From Cepaea nemoralis (taxonomy: Eukaryota; Mollusca; Gastropoda; Stylommatophora; Helicidae), in contig JACEFZ010028320.1 in NCBI GenBank assembly GCA_014155875.1, forward strand, positions 353,001-417,000: a stretch of DNA of 64,000 bases. The letters are read 5' to 3'. Positions 1 through 10,149 of this stretch are shown piece by piece (position 1 is the first letter of the stretch; the number at the start of each line of letters is the position of its first letter). The translations under genes and the position numbers were made by a program. Under the pieces are notes generated by a model. The model had not been told where the DNA came from. It saw nothing but the letters and a program-made list of their open reading frames with translations, and made no database searches.

Positions 1-39
1 TTTTGCTTGAAAACATTGGGCAGGCTTTGTGGTAATATA

Positions 40-1361
40 CGAGGGGAGTCAATAAGTAAGTCACAAACAGATGTCGATAAATACCTAAATATGATAACAA
101 CTTGAAACCAATTTATTTTTATACATACATTGTCCCTTTATTTCTCAACATAATTTCCACCAACATTGATGAACTTATCCTATCGTTTTATCAGTCCTTC
201 AAAAACGCCTGCATAGAACTGCGTGCTCTGATTTCTAAACCACGTTTTCACTTCACATTCAACTTCGGCGTCATTCGCGAAATGTCTCCCGCCAAGGTGG
301 GTTTTAAGTGGACCAAAAAGGTGGAAATCGCTAGGGCTATGTCGGGGCTGTAAGGTGGAAGTTCCAGAACTTCCCACCTTAGCTGGTTAATTTTCTCCTG
401 CGTTAATCTACCATATGTGGTCTGGCATTGTCATGAAGAAGCAACACTCCTCTAGCCAGCAATCCTGGACTTTTTCTTCGAATTGCACTATGAAGCATCG
501 ATTGAACTTCACAGTACCATTCAGAATTAACATTGTCACTTTTCTTCTTGAAATTGGTTAAAAGCACTCCTTGACAATCCCAGAATACTGTCAGCATAAC
601 CTTCCTTGCTGATGGCGTAACTTTGAATTTTTGGACACAAGGCGAAGAAGGATGTTTCCATGCATTGAAGCACGCTTTGATTCGGGCTGGTAGTGATGCA
701 CCCATGATTCGTCCCCAGTAACAATCCTGTTCAGCATGTCTTCTCCTTCATCTTCGTATCGACAGAGATGATGCAAGAACAGACCAAATCGGTTCATTTT
801 GTATTCCTCCTTCAATTGTCTGAGTACCCACCTTGAGCACACGTTCTTAAATTTCAATCGGTCAGGCATTATGCTGTATGCTGAATCATGTGAGCACCAT
901 ATTGCAGATGATACAGAGTATATCGTTACTCGCCTGTCACCTCTAAGCATCTTCTCCACCCGCTGCACGGATGCTTCTGTTGCAATATTAACAGGACGAC
1001 CAGATCGGATTTCATCAAGAAGTTTATAGCGTCCTTGAGAAAATATTTCTACCCAGCTATGCACCGCTTTACGGGACTGTCAGCATAACCAGGACGCATT
1101 TCCTTATGAATGTCCTTTGCAGGCAGCCCTTTTTCCTCACAAAAAACGCACAACAGGACGTTGCTCTTTGGTTGTACACTCAGTAAGTACAGTCGCCATT
1201 TTGTTTATGCGCTGCGCATGCGCATGAAACACCTAGAGCTACATGACGAATGGGAATATAAAGTTCGATGTTGCTGTCACCTAATGACACCTATAGAAAA
1301 TCGCCAACTACATTTACCTGCCATCCCACATAACTGTGTGATTTACTTATTGACTCATTCT
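40..1361 (-). mobile_element. Full-length mariner-like DNA transposon
   Basis: Both ends share an imperfect terminal inverted repeat of about 26 bp. The common core is GAGTCAATAAGTAA, at about 40-65 and, reverse-complemented, about 1336-1361. TA dinucleotides flank the element at 38-39 and 1362-1363, as expected for Tc1/mariner target duplication. The length of 1.32 kb is the normal size for mariner. The transposase inside is on the minus strand and broken by frameshifts, so the copy is non-autonomous but structurally complete. Confidence 0.9.
138..1199 (-). pseudogene. mariner transposase, DD34D type, frameshifted
   Basis: This is a cut-and-paste DNA transposase of the Tc1/mariner superfamily. 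The reading frame can be followed from an ATG at 1197-1199 through an N-terminal helix-turn-helix region (GRPVNIATEASVQRVE), then the catalytic blocks. First Asp: TGDESWVHHY. Second Asp: LLHDNARPH. Third Asp: HSPSDFHLFGPLK. The C-terminus has the family ending GGNYVEK followed by a stop at 138-140. The frame changes at least near 1140, 700 and 400, and there is an in-frame stop about 13 codons before the natural end. All three catalytic Asp codons survive. The length (about 350 codons) is normal for mariner. Clear inactivated copy. Confidence 0.88.
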
Positions 1362-1367
1362 TAACAT

Positions 1368-1398
1368 TTTGTTGTTGTTGTTGTTGTTGTTTTTTTTT
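1368..1398. repeat. (TTG)n microsatellite followed by a T-run
   Basis: Perfect TTG units and then nine to ten T, just outside the mariner right end. Confidence 0.9.
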
Positions 1399-1399
1399 G

Positions 1400-2505
1400 G
1401 ATTAGTTTTGTACTCCCATCTCGAGTAGTGTAATTGTCACTAACATTCCATAATTCAGACTTTCGGTCCCCCGCATGGCGGATAGGCAGTGAAACGGTTT
1501 AGGCCGCTGGGTGTTTATGCTCGTGGCTACCGTTGCATTCGCATTTTCCTCATGTTGGACTGGTAGTTTACTGTTCCGTCGCCCTGCTACTGAGCTGAGT
1601 GCGTGGCGCGACGCTGTGGGCTGTGAATTTCGTGTGAAATGCTTTTAAATCTGCCCGAGGTTGTGGAACGTGATCTGCATGTTCAGAGAAGTGGTGAAGG
1701 GCTATGTCCCAGAATTGACAAGTTGTTGTGCCTTATGTAGAAATGTGTAGCGGCTGGTCTTCTGGTTGACTGCCGCTTCTTTTGACGATGAACCGTGCTT
1801 TCGTGGAGGACTGTTGTTTTGGCATTCAGAAAATGACAATATGTATAGTGAAATGTTGTTTTACATCTGTCCGAGGTGTTGTGGTGTGATCTGCATGCTG
1901 AAAATGGCGTAGCTGGCTAGATAACATCTAGAAACGGATCAACAACATCCAGAAATATCTGCACGTATGACGGCTGGTGTGTCGCAGAAGCGACATTTTC
2001 TTACCTTATGCAGAAATGTGTGGCTGCTGGTTTTGCTAGTGACTGCCGTTTCCATCGATGATGAACTGTGTTTTCGTGGAGGACTTTTGTATTGGTATAC
2101 TGGGGACGGCATTATGTACAGTGATATGTTTCTTTACATCTGTTAGAGGTTTTTTTGTTGTGTGATCTACATTTCGGATAAAAAATGTCGTGGTGGCTAG
2201 AAAACATCTAGAAACGGAACAATATCTAGAGACATCGAGACTTTGTAGGTGAACATCTGGTTGGGAAAGTGACTGCCAATTCCATCAGGGGTGAACTGTA
2301 CTGTTCGTAGAGGACTTTTATGGTGACATTCTGGCTGTGGCATTTTGCACAGTGTGCCTGAGCGGGCCGTTTTTTTTGTCGAGACTCCTGTCTTTTCCAC
2401 TTTTCACATGGGGCAGTGAGAAACATTGTATGTGATATCCACGGGAACCGAGCATAATGGGGACGACCTTTTGCTGTGATGTTGGAACCGCCACTAATGA
2501 CTAAT
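1400..2505 (+). mobile_element. Dispersed repeat with diverged internal tandem copies, LINE-3'-end-like
   Basis: No ORF. A block beginning GTGACTGCCG (roughly at 1764, 2039 and 2270) recurs about three times with strong but imperfect similarity; each copy contains a GGAGGACT motif, and the longer ones end near ACATCTAGAAACGG. The final 250 bp is clearly homologous to the minus strand of 44605-45000: both share CATAATGGGGACGACC near the end and finish in short CTAA/TGACTAA units. This suggests the 3' part of a non-LTR element with a (CTAA)n-like tail. The autonomous partner was not identified. Confidence 0.6.
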
Positions 2506-3180
2506 GACTAATTCCATAATTAGTTTAAAAATGGATTTCTACTTCAATTTCATAATGCTTTAGTCATTGGGAACAGCTTCTTTCATAGCATAGACTTAAG
2601 TAGAGTTAATAAAGCAAATTATGACAGATTCAATTTGCTTTATTAGAAACAACTACACAAATATAAACGAGAAATCAGAAACAAAATACTTACACCCTTT
2701 GGAAGCTTCAATTCAAACGACTTGGGTTCATCTGAAATAGATGCATTTTAAAATACTCTCAAAATGAATACTCAGATATTGAAATATAGCTGTACGGGAC
2801 AAATGACAGAAGTGTATAGTAACATTGTAACTTACCATGTATGTCATAAGAGTCTAATACGGAGAGTTGGCAGTTTTCCAGCATGAAAATTCCGGAATCG
2901 CGGAATCTCATTAAATGAGTGCCTGATAGTTGTCAGAATTGTCTGGTAATAGTGTCAGAAGAAAAGGTTGTTAGGATGGGATGTGGCCACCCCACCTTTT
3001 GATGCTATGACCTAAAATATGTGAAGAATTATTGCTTCACATTCCAACCATAGTATCTGACTTCGAATTGCCGTTGTTTTTGAATTAATAAATAATCCCC
3101 CTCCCCGCCCCCACCCCACCCAGACTTGTTTGCTCGAAAGCCGTTATGAATTACTGTCAATTCGCCGCCTTGACAGCTTG
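2506..3180. other. No recognisable gene
   Basis: AT-rich sequence with stops in all frames. The only notable feature is a C-rich stretch at about 3097-3120. I see no repeat-family signature. Confidence 0.5.
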
Positions 3181-3740
3181 TTACATTGCGTTTCTAACAA
3201 GGCATAAAAACTGCAATCCGTAGTGGGAGCGAATGTTAAACGACCCCATAGCACAAAGCCCGGCTGAATTATAGAGACCATGCATTGCCCATGCAGCATG
3301 ATCCCTCTCTGTCTGCCTTGTTTACTTCAGAGGAAACGCAACTCTAACACATCTGGAACAAGATAAGCTGCAGAGGCTGCCGGATCAGTATCAGTAACTG
3401 TCCGCCTGTCGAAGCTTCGATCCTAGACCAGTTGCAGACCAAGGCTTAAGGTCTGGTCTGCTCTTCCATGACATCTAATCTCTAGGTTGCCTTGTCTCGC
3501 ACTAGGAAAAGGCTACTCCGCCCGAAGACGTTGGCACAATATGGGGTGTCGGGTTTGGTGAGCGCCGCTCACGTATAGAACATTGTTTCCCCGGGAAGGT
3601 TAACCCGGTCAATAAATGCCCGCAGAAGTCGGATGTGTCGGCCTAACGGTGCAAGAACGCAGCTCTGCTGTAAACAGGCACAACGCAATCACGTCCGAAA
3701 AAAAACTCCGGATGAACGAAGAAGAAGAAGAAGAACATTG
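3180..3740 (+). mobile_element. Probable LINE 3' UTR with (GAA)n tail
   Basis: Non-coding, GC-richer than its surroundings, and ending in GAAGAAGAAGAAGAAG at about 3717-3735. That is the layout of LINE 3' ends with microsatellite tails. No protein domain is visible, so the family cannot be named. Confidence 0.35.
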
Positions 3741-3990
3741 TTTTCTAATCGTATAGTTTCTCCCCTGCGGTACCAGGGCCCCATAGGGGAAGTACAGGGT
3801 AGTAATACAGTAAACCTAATAAGCATGTCGTAAAAGGTGACTGAAGAGGGTTGGTTTGAGACTGGCTGTCTCTCATCATAGAAGAAAAATCAGATAACTT
3901 GAAATCGACTATGAACTGGCCTATATATGGTTTGGATTGCGTGGTTGTGGGCCGACAGAAGAAAGAAATAACTTTATTTTCAAAGAGGAA
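3740..3990 (+). repeat. SINE-like dispersed repeat
   Basis: It contains GCATGTCGTAAAAGGTGACT at 3823-3842. A near-identical motif lies at about 23174-23193, next to the hAT element, so this is a dispersed family. No clear A or B box was found. Confidence 0.4.
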
Positions 3991-4085
3991 CGATTTCGGC
4001 ATGAAGGCCCATTAAAAATTCTACTCTTCGTATCTCTCTTGTTACATACATTATTTAATTCATGTATCTCTTATTATATTAGTCT

Positions 4086-4086
<1 letters not shown>

Positions 4087-4134
<48 letters not shown>

Positions 4135-4242
4135 CGACGACGACGACGACAACGACGAAGACGACGACGACGACGAAGACAACAACAACAACAATCACAA
4201 CAACAACCACAACAACCACAACAACCACAACCACAACCACAA

Positions 4243-4283
<41 letters not shown>

Positions 4284-4286
4284 CAT
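4087..4286. repeat. Compound (CAA)n/(CGA)n microsatellite
   Basis: About 200 bp of CAA units with a central CGA/CGAAGA block and CAACCA interruptions. It reads as polyGln/polyArg in one frame and poly-Cys, Val or Leu in others. These are artefacts of the repeat and not proteins. Confidence 0.95.
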
Positions 4287-4498
4287 GCATAATACAAACG
4301 TTTAAATTTGCAAAATTAGTATTATTAGACTTATTAACAATTCTTATTAGGGCAATTGTAAAATGGTTAAGGCAAAAGTTGAACAAGATAGAATAATGCT
4401 TACGTTACTGGTGTTTGAGTAATAAGAAGAAGCAGACGGATATTGTGATGATGATGAGGAAGAGGAGAAGGGGAGGATTCTTCGTAGATCTAGGAAGA

Positions 4499-4527
4499 AA
4501 ATAATAATAATAATAATAATAATAACA
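4499..4527. repeat. (AAT)n microsatellite
   Basis: About nine perfect AAT units, after a short purine-rich GAT/GAA stretch from 4441. Confidence 0.9.
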
Positions 4528-4789
4528 ACATCTAACTTTCTGACTTACACATTGATTCCATGTGTTTTAGTGGCACCTCTACTTGTTCCTCTGAATTATC
4601 TTCTCGTGGTGTCTAAAGGTAGAGGAAAGCATGCAGCACAATGTAAATAATGCACTAAAGATAACAGGTACCTTATAAGAAATTCTTATAATGAATACTG
4701 TCATTTTATACCCCACAGATAAACAATATCGTGTGCCTCATCGTGGATTTAAACCAGGGTGCCCTTCATGTGTTCCCCCCTCCCCCCGC

Positions 4790-5287
4790 TTATCCTTTAC
4801 AGGACATCGCTGTCAACATCCGCATCTTTCAGCTGATTGTTGATTTCTTGGAAAGAATACGCTCAGTAGTTTGCCATTGCTTTCTGAGCGGCTGGCTCAC
4901 TTATCCCGTAAGTTACCAACGCGGCGAGAACCGCTTCCATTTCTCGCGCGCTGCATTACCCTACGTGAATAAACGGGATTACGGAAAAAGTCATGTAACT
5001 CCTATGCCAGGGAGACCGGCGCTCTTCATGTATGAGATGAAAATTCGTTACCATTTCATTACTATATTTGTGGGTATAACATCATATACTCACTTATCCC
5101 GTAAGTTACCAACGCGGCGAGAACCCGCTTCCATTTCTCGCGCGCTGCGTTACCCTACGTGAATAAACGGGATTACGGAGAAAGTCATGTAACCTCTAGA
5201 CCAGGGAGACAGGCGCTCTTCATGTATGAGATGGAAATTCGTTACCATTTCATTACTACATGTGTGGGTATAACATCATACCGTTAA
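4790..5287 (-). mobile_element. SINE copy with internal ~190-bp tandem duplication
   Basis: The 3' body (AGGACATCGCTGTCAACA, then TTTGCCATTGCTTTCTGA) matches the bodies of the copies at 18830, 39538, 41345 and 42925. The adjacent segment starting CACTTATCCCGTAAGTTACC occurs twice (4900 and 5092), nearly identical. The head of the SINE has therefore been duplicated in tandem. Confidence 0.65.
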
Positions 5288-5409
5288 AACAACTAGGGGG
5301 CTTCAAATAGAAAACCTTACATGTTATTATTTTTCTGTCTTTTTTTTGGGGGGGGGGGGGGGGTGGTGGTGAAAATTGGGGGGGGGCTTGAATATATTCT
5401 GAAAAAATG

Positions 5410-6460
5410 CATCATTTTTCGATGTAGTCACCACTGCGTTTATTGCAAATCCTCCAGTGCAGATAAAGTTTTCGGATTACTGTAGAAACAAATTCTCTTG
5501 GCAGCGTGTGTAACCACTCATGCACCACCTGCATTACTACTTTATCGGACCGAAAAGTCTTTCTTCCCAACGACTCTCTGAGTTGTCCAAACATATGGAA
5601 ATAACTTGGGGCCTTGTCTGGCGAGAACGGAAGATGTGGAACACACTGAAAGTGGAGGCCTTCGCAGGTTTCAACCCTTGCACGTGTAGTGCGAGAGTGG
5701 AGCTTTGTCATGTTGCGCCTTTGAAAGCGCCTTTTAACCATAAGTCCACGTTGTGTGGATTTGATTGTGGGTCAAAGATGATTTCTGAGAAGATCTGTAT
5801 ACGTATCACTGGCGATAGTTTTCCCTCTTGGTATGTAATGCTCTAAAATAACGCCTTGTTTATCCCAAAAGAGTTAGCATAACCCTACGTGCAGATTTGT
5901 TTTCGGTGAGGTAGGATGGCGCCATTCATTGCTCGTTCTCTTCGTTTCTGGCTCGTGGTAGTGAACCCAGGTTTCATCCCCAGTAACAATTCATGATAGG
6001 AAATCATCACCTTCTACTTTAAAGCACCTCAAATGTTCTTGACAAGCATCAATGCCTCGTTGTTTCAATTCTGGAGTAAGCTGCTATGGCACCCATCCTG
6101 TAGAAACTTTGCAGTGCTGTACAACATCAAGGATAATGTGGTCTGTTGAGACTTAACTCATTTCAAGATGTGCGGCAATTTAACTTTCTGTCAATCAGTG
6201 ATTGTCCTTACGAGGCCTTTAACGGCTGCAATTGACTCTTGGGTATTGACTCGGTGTGCTTGACGTGGTCGTGAACAGTCTGTCAAAGAAGTCACGCCGT
6301 TTTGAAACTTCCTACTCCACTCATATACTTGTGGATTGATAGGCATGCATCACCAAACTGGACCTTCATTTGCGATAAAAAAAACACAAAAAAACAAAAA
6401 AAAAAACAAATACGGAACGCTGCTCCTCTTTGGTGCATGTCAAAAGTGGGGCGGCCATCT
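5410..6460 (-). pseudogene. Second mariner-family transposase, heavily decayed
   Basis: The C-terminal 109 codons (5412-5741) are open and carry the family signature around the third catalytic position, SPDKAPSYFHMFG, and the terminal GDYIEK. The position normally holding the third Asp reads Tyr. Upstream pieces in changing frames give GMKPGFTTTSQKRRE (around the first Asp block), VNTQESIAAVKGLVR (helix-turn-helix linker) and an N-terminal LLTCTKEEQRSVF near 6430. A poly-A/T run at about 6378-6410 breaks the N-terminus. It is a different mariner lineage from the copy at 40-1361. Terminal repeats could not be fixed; a G-run at 5348-5362 lies beside the right-hand side of the gene. Confidence 0.75.
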
Positions 6461-6721
6461 ATAAACTGTTCTTATGACATCATACTGTTTGTCTACATAC
6501 TTAACACTTTTGGAAATATTAGCAACAAGACTTGGTTATTGTAATTTCTATCACACTTTTAAGGTTTTCATCTGAAGTACCCTCGAATATGACAAAGCCT
6601 AGCTAGAAGCACGTTGATTAGATTAGTTTTGTAGTCAGAATCATCATTATCATCACCTTCGACCAAGTCCATAGGTGCTCTGTAGTAGTCATCTTTATTA
6701 TCCAATTTTTAGTCAGTGAGA

Positions 6722-6905
6722 ATAGTCTCATCACATTTCGTTACTCGTGCACCTTGCGGTGCCGAGGTGAAGCATACACAGCGAGAGAGTGCCCTTTTAT
6801 CGTCTTCGTATATCGACGTTCCAATGGACTCTGTTTTGATACTCGTTTTGTCCATCGTTTACATGATCGGCGTCTTCTTCTGGTGTGGACTGCGCCAGGC
6901 CCTGT
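6722..6905 (-). mobile_element. LINE 3' end, (ATGAG)n-tailed family (family B)
   Basis: The segment CACCTTGCGGTGCCGAGGTG matches 47200-47225 and, in the opposite orientation, 17613-17640. In those copies the element ends in repeated ATGAG. Here the tail is decayed to TCTCATCACA. Non-coding 3' end only. Confidence 0.5.
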
Positions 6906-7317
6906 AGCCAGTAGGGTTAGGATTGGCTGTCTTCTCCCATCAGCGCTGAGACGCTAACAATTAATAGCCTGCCAATGACCCGCAGACTGCAAGTGAACAT
7001 CACCTCCCGATGGTGTAGACTGGAAAACCATAACCGTCAGGTCATGGTTCAACGGGACTCTGGCTCGTCAGGGAGAACGGACTCCCCTTGGCCAGATTTT
7101 ATTGTCCTAAACCTGCGACTGGCCTAGCAAGCCGGCAGGGGATTTTCCTACAGCTCAACGAAAAAGAAGGAAGCGTAATCGAACTTATTCAAATGAGAAT
7201 AGCAGCGGTGACAACAGGCATTTCTGTCTCACTCATGTTACTATTTCGAGCGCCCTTGTTAGCTTTCACTCATTGAGGACTCTTCACTGCATGTCTCTAT
7301 ATGATGAATTTATTAAG

Positions 7318-7380
7318 TAAATGATTACCACGACACCATAAGGTACAAGAGGAACAAGATGAGATGCGATGAAATGTTCT
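7318..7380 (+). mobile_element. LINE family B 3' tail
   Basis: CACGACACCATAAGGTACAA followed by GAGGAACAAGATGAGATG is the same 3' terminus seen at 17613-17664. Confidence 0.5.
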
Positions 7381-7384
7381 ATGA

Positions 7385-7800
7385 AATCCCATAAAGCCTC
7401 ATCATTTTCGAAAGAGATGCCCTATCAATGCTATAAACGGCCATTTCATAGACAACAATTCCAATAAAATGTTGTGAGTTCAATACAATGCTTTGCCCTA
7501 TCATTATGCACAATGTGACTGGTCAAAGCAGGATCTATTTGTTCGAAAGCATGCCTGTTCATCCTTAGTTATTAGTCAATAGCATCTCTTAGTCTCATCC
7601 AAAATTATCATGCTTAATAATGTTAACAGGAAATGACAGTAACATTATTCCTTTATAATTTTCACACTTCTGAAGGTCCCCTTTCCTTGGCAGATTCATC
7701 AGGCATCTTTCTCTCCAGTCAGCTGGTACTTCTTCAGTTTCCAAGATTCTGCTACGTAATGTGAGCAATCCTTAGGTTAACGTGTTTACGTTAGATTTAA
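7385..7800 (-). pseudogene. LINE reverse transcriptase fragment
   Basis: On the minus strand a diverged RT can be followed. Near 7790-7640 it reads EEVPADWRERCL, LPRKGDLQKCENYKGI and LLS, which is the N-terminal RT block of RTE/Jockey-type LINEs. Near 7500-7380 it reads CIELTTFYW and later GISFENDEALWDFIEHF, close to the 'FvDfekAFDS...LW..L..YGIP' block. Several stops and frame changes interrupt it. Degenerate, truncated and not expressed. Confidence 0.6.
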
Positions 7801-8740
7801 CAGGCTCTCATAGGTTGCCATCTGGATTAGCAGTTTCAGAAGGTTAATAGGTTTACTGTTCGTTTCTTTCGATGGTTTCTCGTCAGCTAACCTTAGTCCG
7901 TTGAAGAGTCTCAGTGAACCTTTGTTTAGTTGTATGTTCCATTCCTGTTATCGTTAACTCTTAACTAGCGTGGTCTCTAATCGTATTTGTTATTAACTTC
8001 ACCTGTTTTCTATATGTAATGTAGACATTAACTGTCTATTCAACGACTTCCTATCTACCTATTTGTATGTCTATTTGTCTGTCTGTGTGTCTGTCTGTGT
8101 GTCTATCTTCTCTATCTCATTTATATCCATATGTATATCCTTGTAAAGGTTGTTTCATAAACTACCTGGATTGTTATTACAAACAGGCATTCACTTTGTC
8201 ATTGATACTCATTTGCCTCTAAATTAGAAAAAGCAGCCCATGTTTTCGCATTATTGATTTTGATATTTTTATCTGTTTATTTTCACTCTGGGTATTTAAT
8301 TACTCCTGTAATTTCACAAATACAATTCATTTTGGTGATTAATTTCTCTTTTATGTGTTTTAAATTCTTCACAACACAACACATATTTTTTTTATTATCT
8401 CTACTATTAACCGAACATATGTCACTACATGTACATTTATGACTCTGCCTATATCGTCGGTGTCCGCGTGTACAAATAAAAATGACTAGCACAACTGATC
8501 AAAAGTTCATTGCACATCCTTTACACGGCGCGCAGTTAATCCCTGCATTTAATGGCTGTGATTTTCGAACAATTTAGCTTTCAATAGTTTGACATTGCCT
8601 TTTGAACGGCCCATGTTCATACTATCGTGAAAATCAACACAATGAGATCTGCTTTTAAATCGCCAACGGCTGATTACGAACCCAGATTTTTGTGATTGTG
8701 AAATGTAATCACATAGATGTAATGCATCTACGCCATTTTG
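7801..8740. other. No recognisable gene; low-complexity CTGT tract
   Basis: A GTCTGTCTGTGTGTCTGTCT-type stretch lies at about 8068-8105. The rest is AT-rich with no supported coding frame. Confidence 0.5.
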
Positions 8741-9149
8741 TTACGTATTACACTGGGAAGAAGGAAATACCACAATGTGATATACAAGTAAATGGGAATA
8801 TTCTTAAGCAAGTGAATCGATACAGTTATCTCGGCACAGTCATAAAATCTGATTGGAGATGCCTTGACGAAATTAGAACAAGAATTGCCATTGCATAGGT
8901 AGCCTTTTGCAAGATGAAAAACATACTGACCAATAAAAAGATATCAATTGAAACGAGAAAAAGAGCGTTGAAGTGCTACACTATACTTTTGTATGGATGT
9001 GAAGCCTGGACAATAAGCAGTCAAGATGAAAAACAGCTGATGGCTGTGGAAATGTGGTTTCTGAGGAAAATGCAAAGAATACCATGGACAGACAGAAAAA
9101 TCAATGAACAAGTCCTTCAAGAAACAAATGAAGATCGTAAACTAATTAG

Positions 9150-9475
9150 GGACGCAGAGGTGTTTCCAAGGCACCAGGGCCGGGTTATATACTGGCCAAG
9201 ATCTATTGGCGCGTCCTCGTCGAGCGTCCTGGGCAAGAGGTCCCTTCGGGGTCCTGGCTAAAGTCAGTAGGATCGCCGATTCCTCCGAAGTCAGAGAGTG
9301 TCTGCCTGTACGGCGAGGAACCACCAGTCTGCACACCAATAAGCCAAACATGGGACAACGGATACTCACGCAAACCTCAGGTGTATGACATCACACTGAT
9401 GTTGGACAACAGGATGCCTTCATCCGACATACAGGACTTCGTGTTGGAGCTCAAGCCAACGAACACAAGCTAGCA
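9150..9475. mobile_element. 326-bp insertion with 13-bp target-site duplication
   Basis: GTAAACTAATTAG occurs at 9137-9149 and 9476-9488. Removing one copy plus the insert restores the family A LINE, which elsewhere reads straight through this point. The insert is GC-rich and non-coding, with no obvious poly-A. A 13-bp duplication points to a retroposon (LINE-mobilised) rather than a DNA transposon. Confidence 0.8.
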
Positions 9476-9728
9476 GTAAACTAATTAGAGACATTAGACT
9501 TAGATAGTCAAAATGTTTTGGGCATGTTATGAGAAGAAATGAATTGGAGAACTTGGTGATGACTGGCAAGATCGAAGGGAGGAGACCAAGGGAAAGACCG
9601 AGAAGTAAATACCTGGATGGCTTGGCCACGTGGCATGGTAGAGACAAGAAAACAGAGCTGATCCACGACTCTGGTGATCGCGTGAGATGGCAGAACATGA
9701 CCGCCCACGCTTATCGGTACGGCACATG

Positions 9729-9782
9729 ATGGATGGATGGATGGATGGATGGATGGATGGATGGATGGATGAATGGATGGAT
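9729..9782. repeat. (TGGA)n tail of LINE family A
   Basis: About 13 tandem ATGG units at the 3' end of the LINE. The same short tail follows the copies at 43350 and 39540 and, inverted, those at 22361 and 49202. Confidence 0.9.
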
Positions 9783-10031
9783 TGCACGAACTTTGACAGA
9801 TGGAAGCAATCCTGATCTGGAAAGGTTAAGACCTGGACATTGCTTACTTGCTTGGTTCAAAAACAAAAATTCCAAATTCGGCCTCGTTCAACCTGCTTCT
9901 TTCAGCTGTAGTTATTGTTGAAGTCTGTGGTTTTTGTTAGTTTATTCACCCTAATTCTTGTCTTATGCGCTCTTACGAGTTGATTTTGCTCCGGACTGGT
10001 TATATCGGCTTTTGTGTTCGTGACGAAAGCT

Positions 10032-10056
10032 GGGGGGGGGGGGGGGGGGGGGGGGG
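10032..10056. repeat. Poly-G run
   Basis: About 25 consecutive G. It marks the left limit of the ORF1 remnant on the minus strand. Confidence 0.9.
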
Positions 10057-10149
10057 TCTTGGTTGATGGTGGCTGTCTTTTGTGTCCGTCTCCTCGTGTT
10101 ATTTTCTTTGATGGTGCTGTTTTCTGGCTCGTCTGGCTTGGCTGGGTGC

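Larger units (their letters stand above)
8745..9782 (+). mobile_element. LINE 3' part (family A) with RT C-terminal pseudogene and (TGGA)n tail
   Basis: This is the C-terminal portion of a LINE ORF2. It has the conserved path YLGTVI, DEIRTRIA, NILTNKKISIETRKRALKC, LLYGCEAWTIS, AVEMWFLRKMQRIPW and, after the 326-bp insertion, FGHVMRRNELENLV, GRRPRERPRSKYLDGLATW and [15 protein letters not shown] stop falls after RIAIA (about 8896-8898). The element ends with TGGA repeats. Fragments of the same family recur at about 12.2-16.4, 17.2, 20.9, 22.4, 39.2, 43.0, 46.6 and 49.2 kb in this window. All are 5'-truncated, as expected for target-primed reverse transcription. The clade was not resolved. Confidence 0.85.

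Noticed and set aside
3937..4386. Poly-Gln, poly-Cys, poly-Val and poly-Leu ORFs
   Set aside because: All are frames of one CAA/CGA microsatellite.
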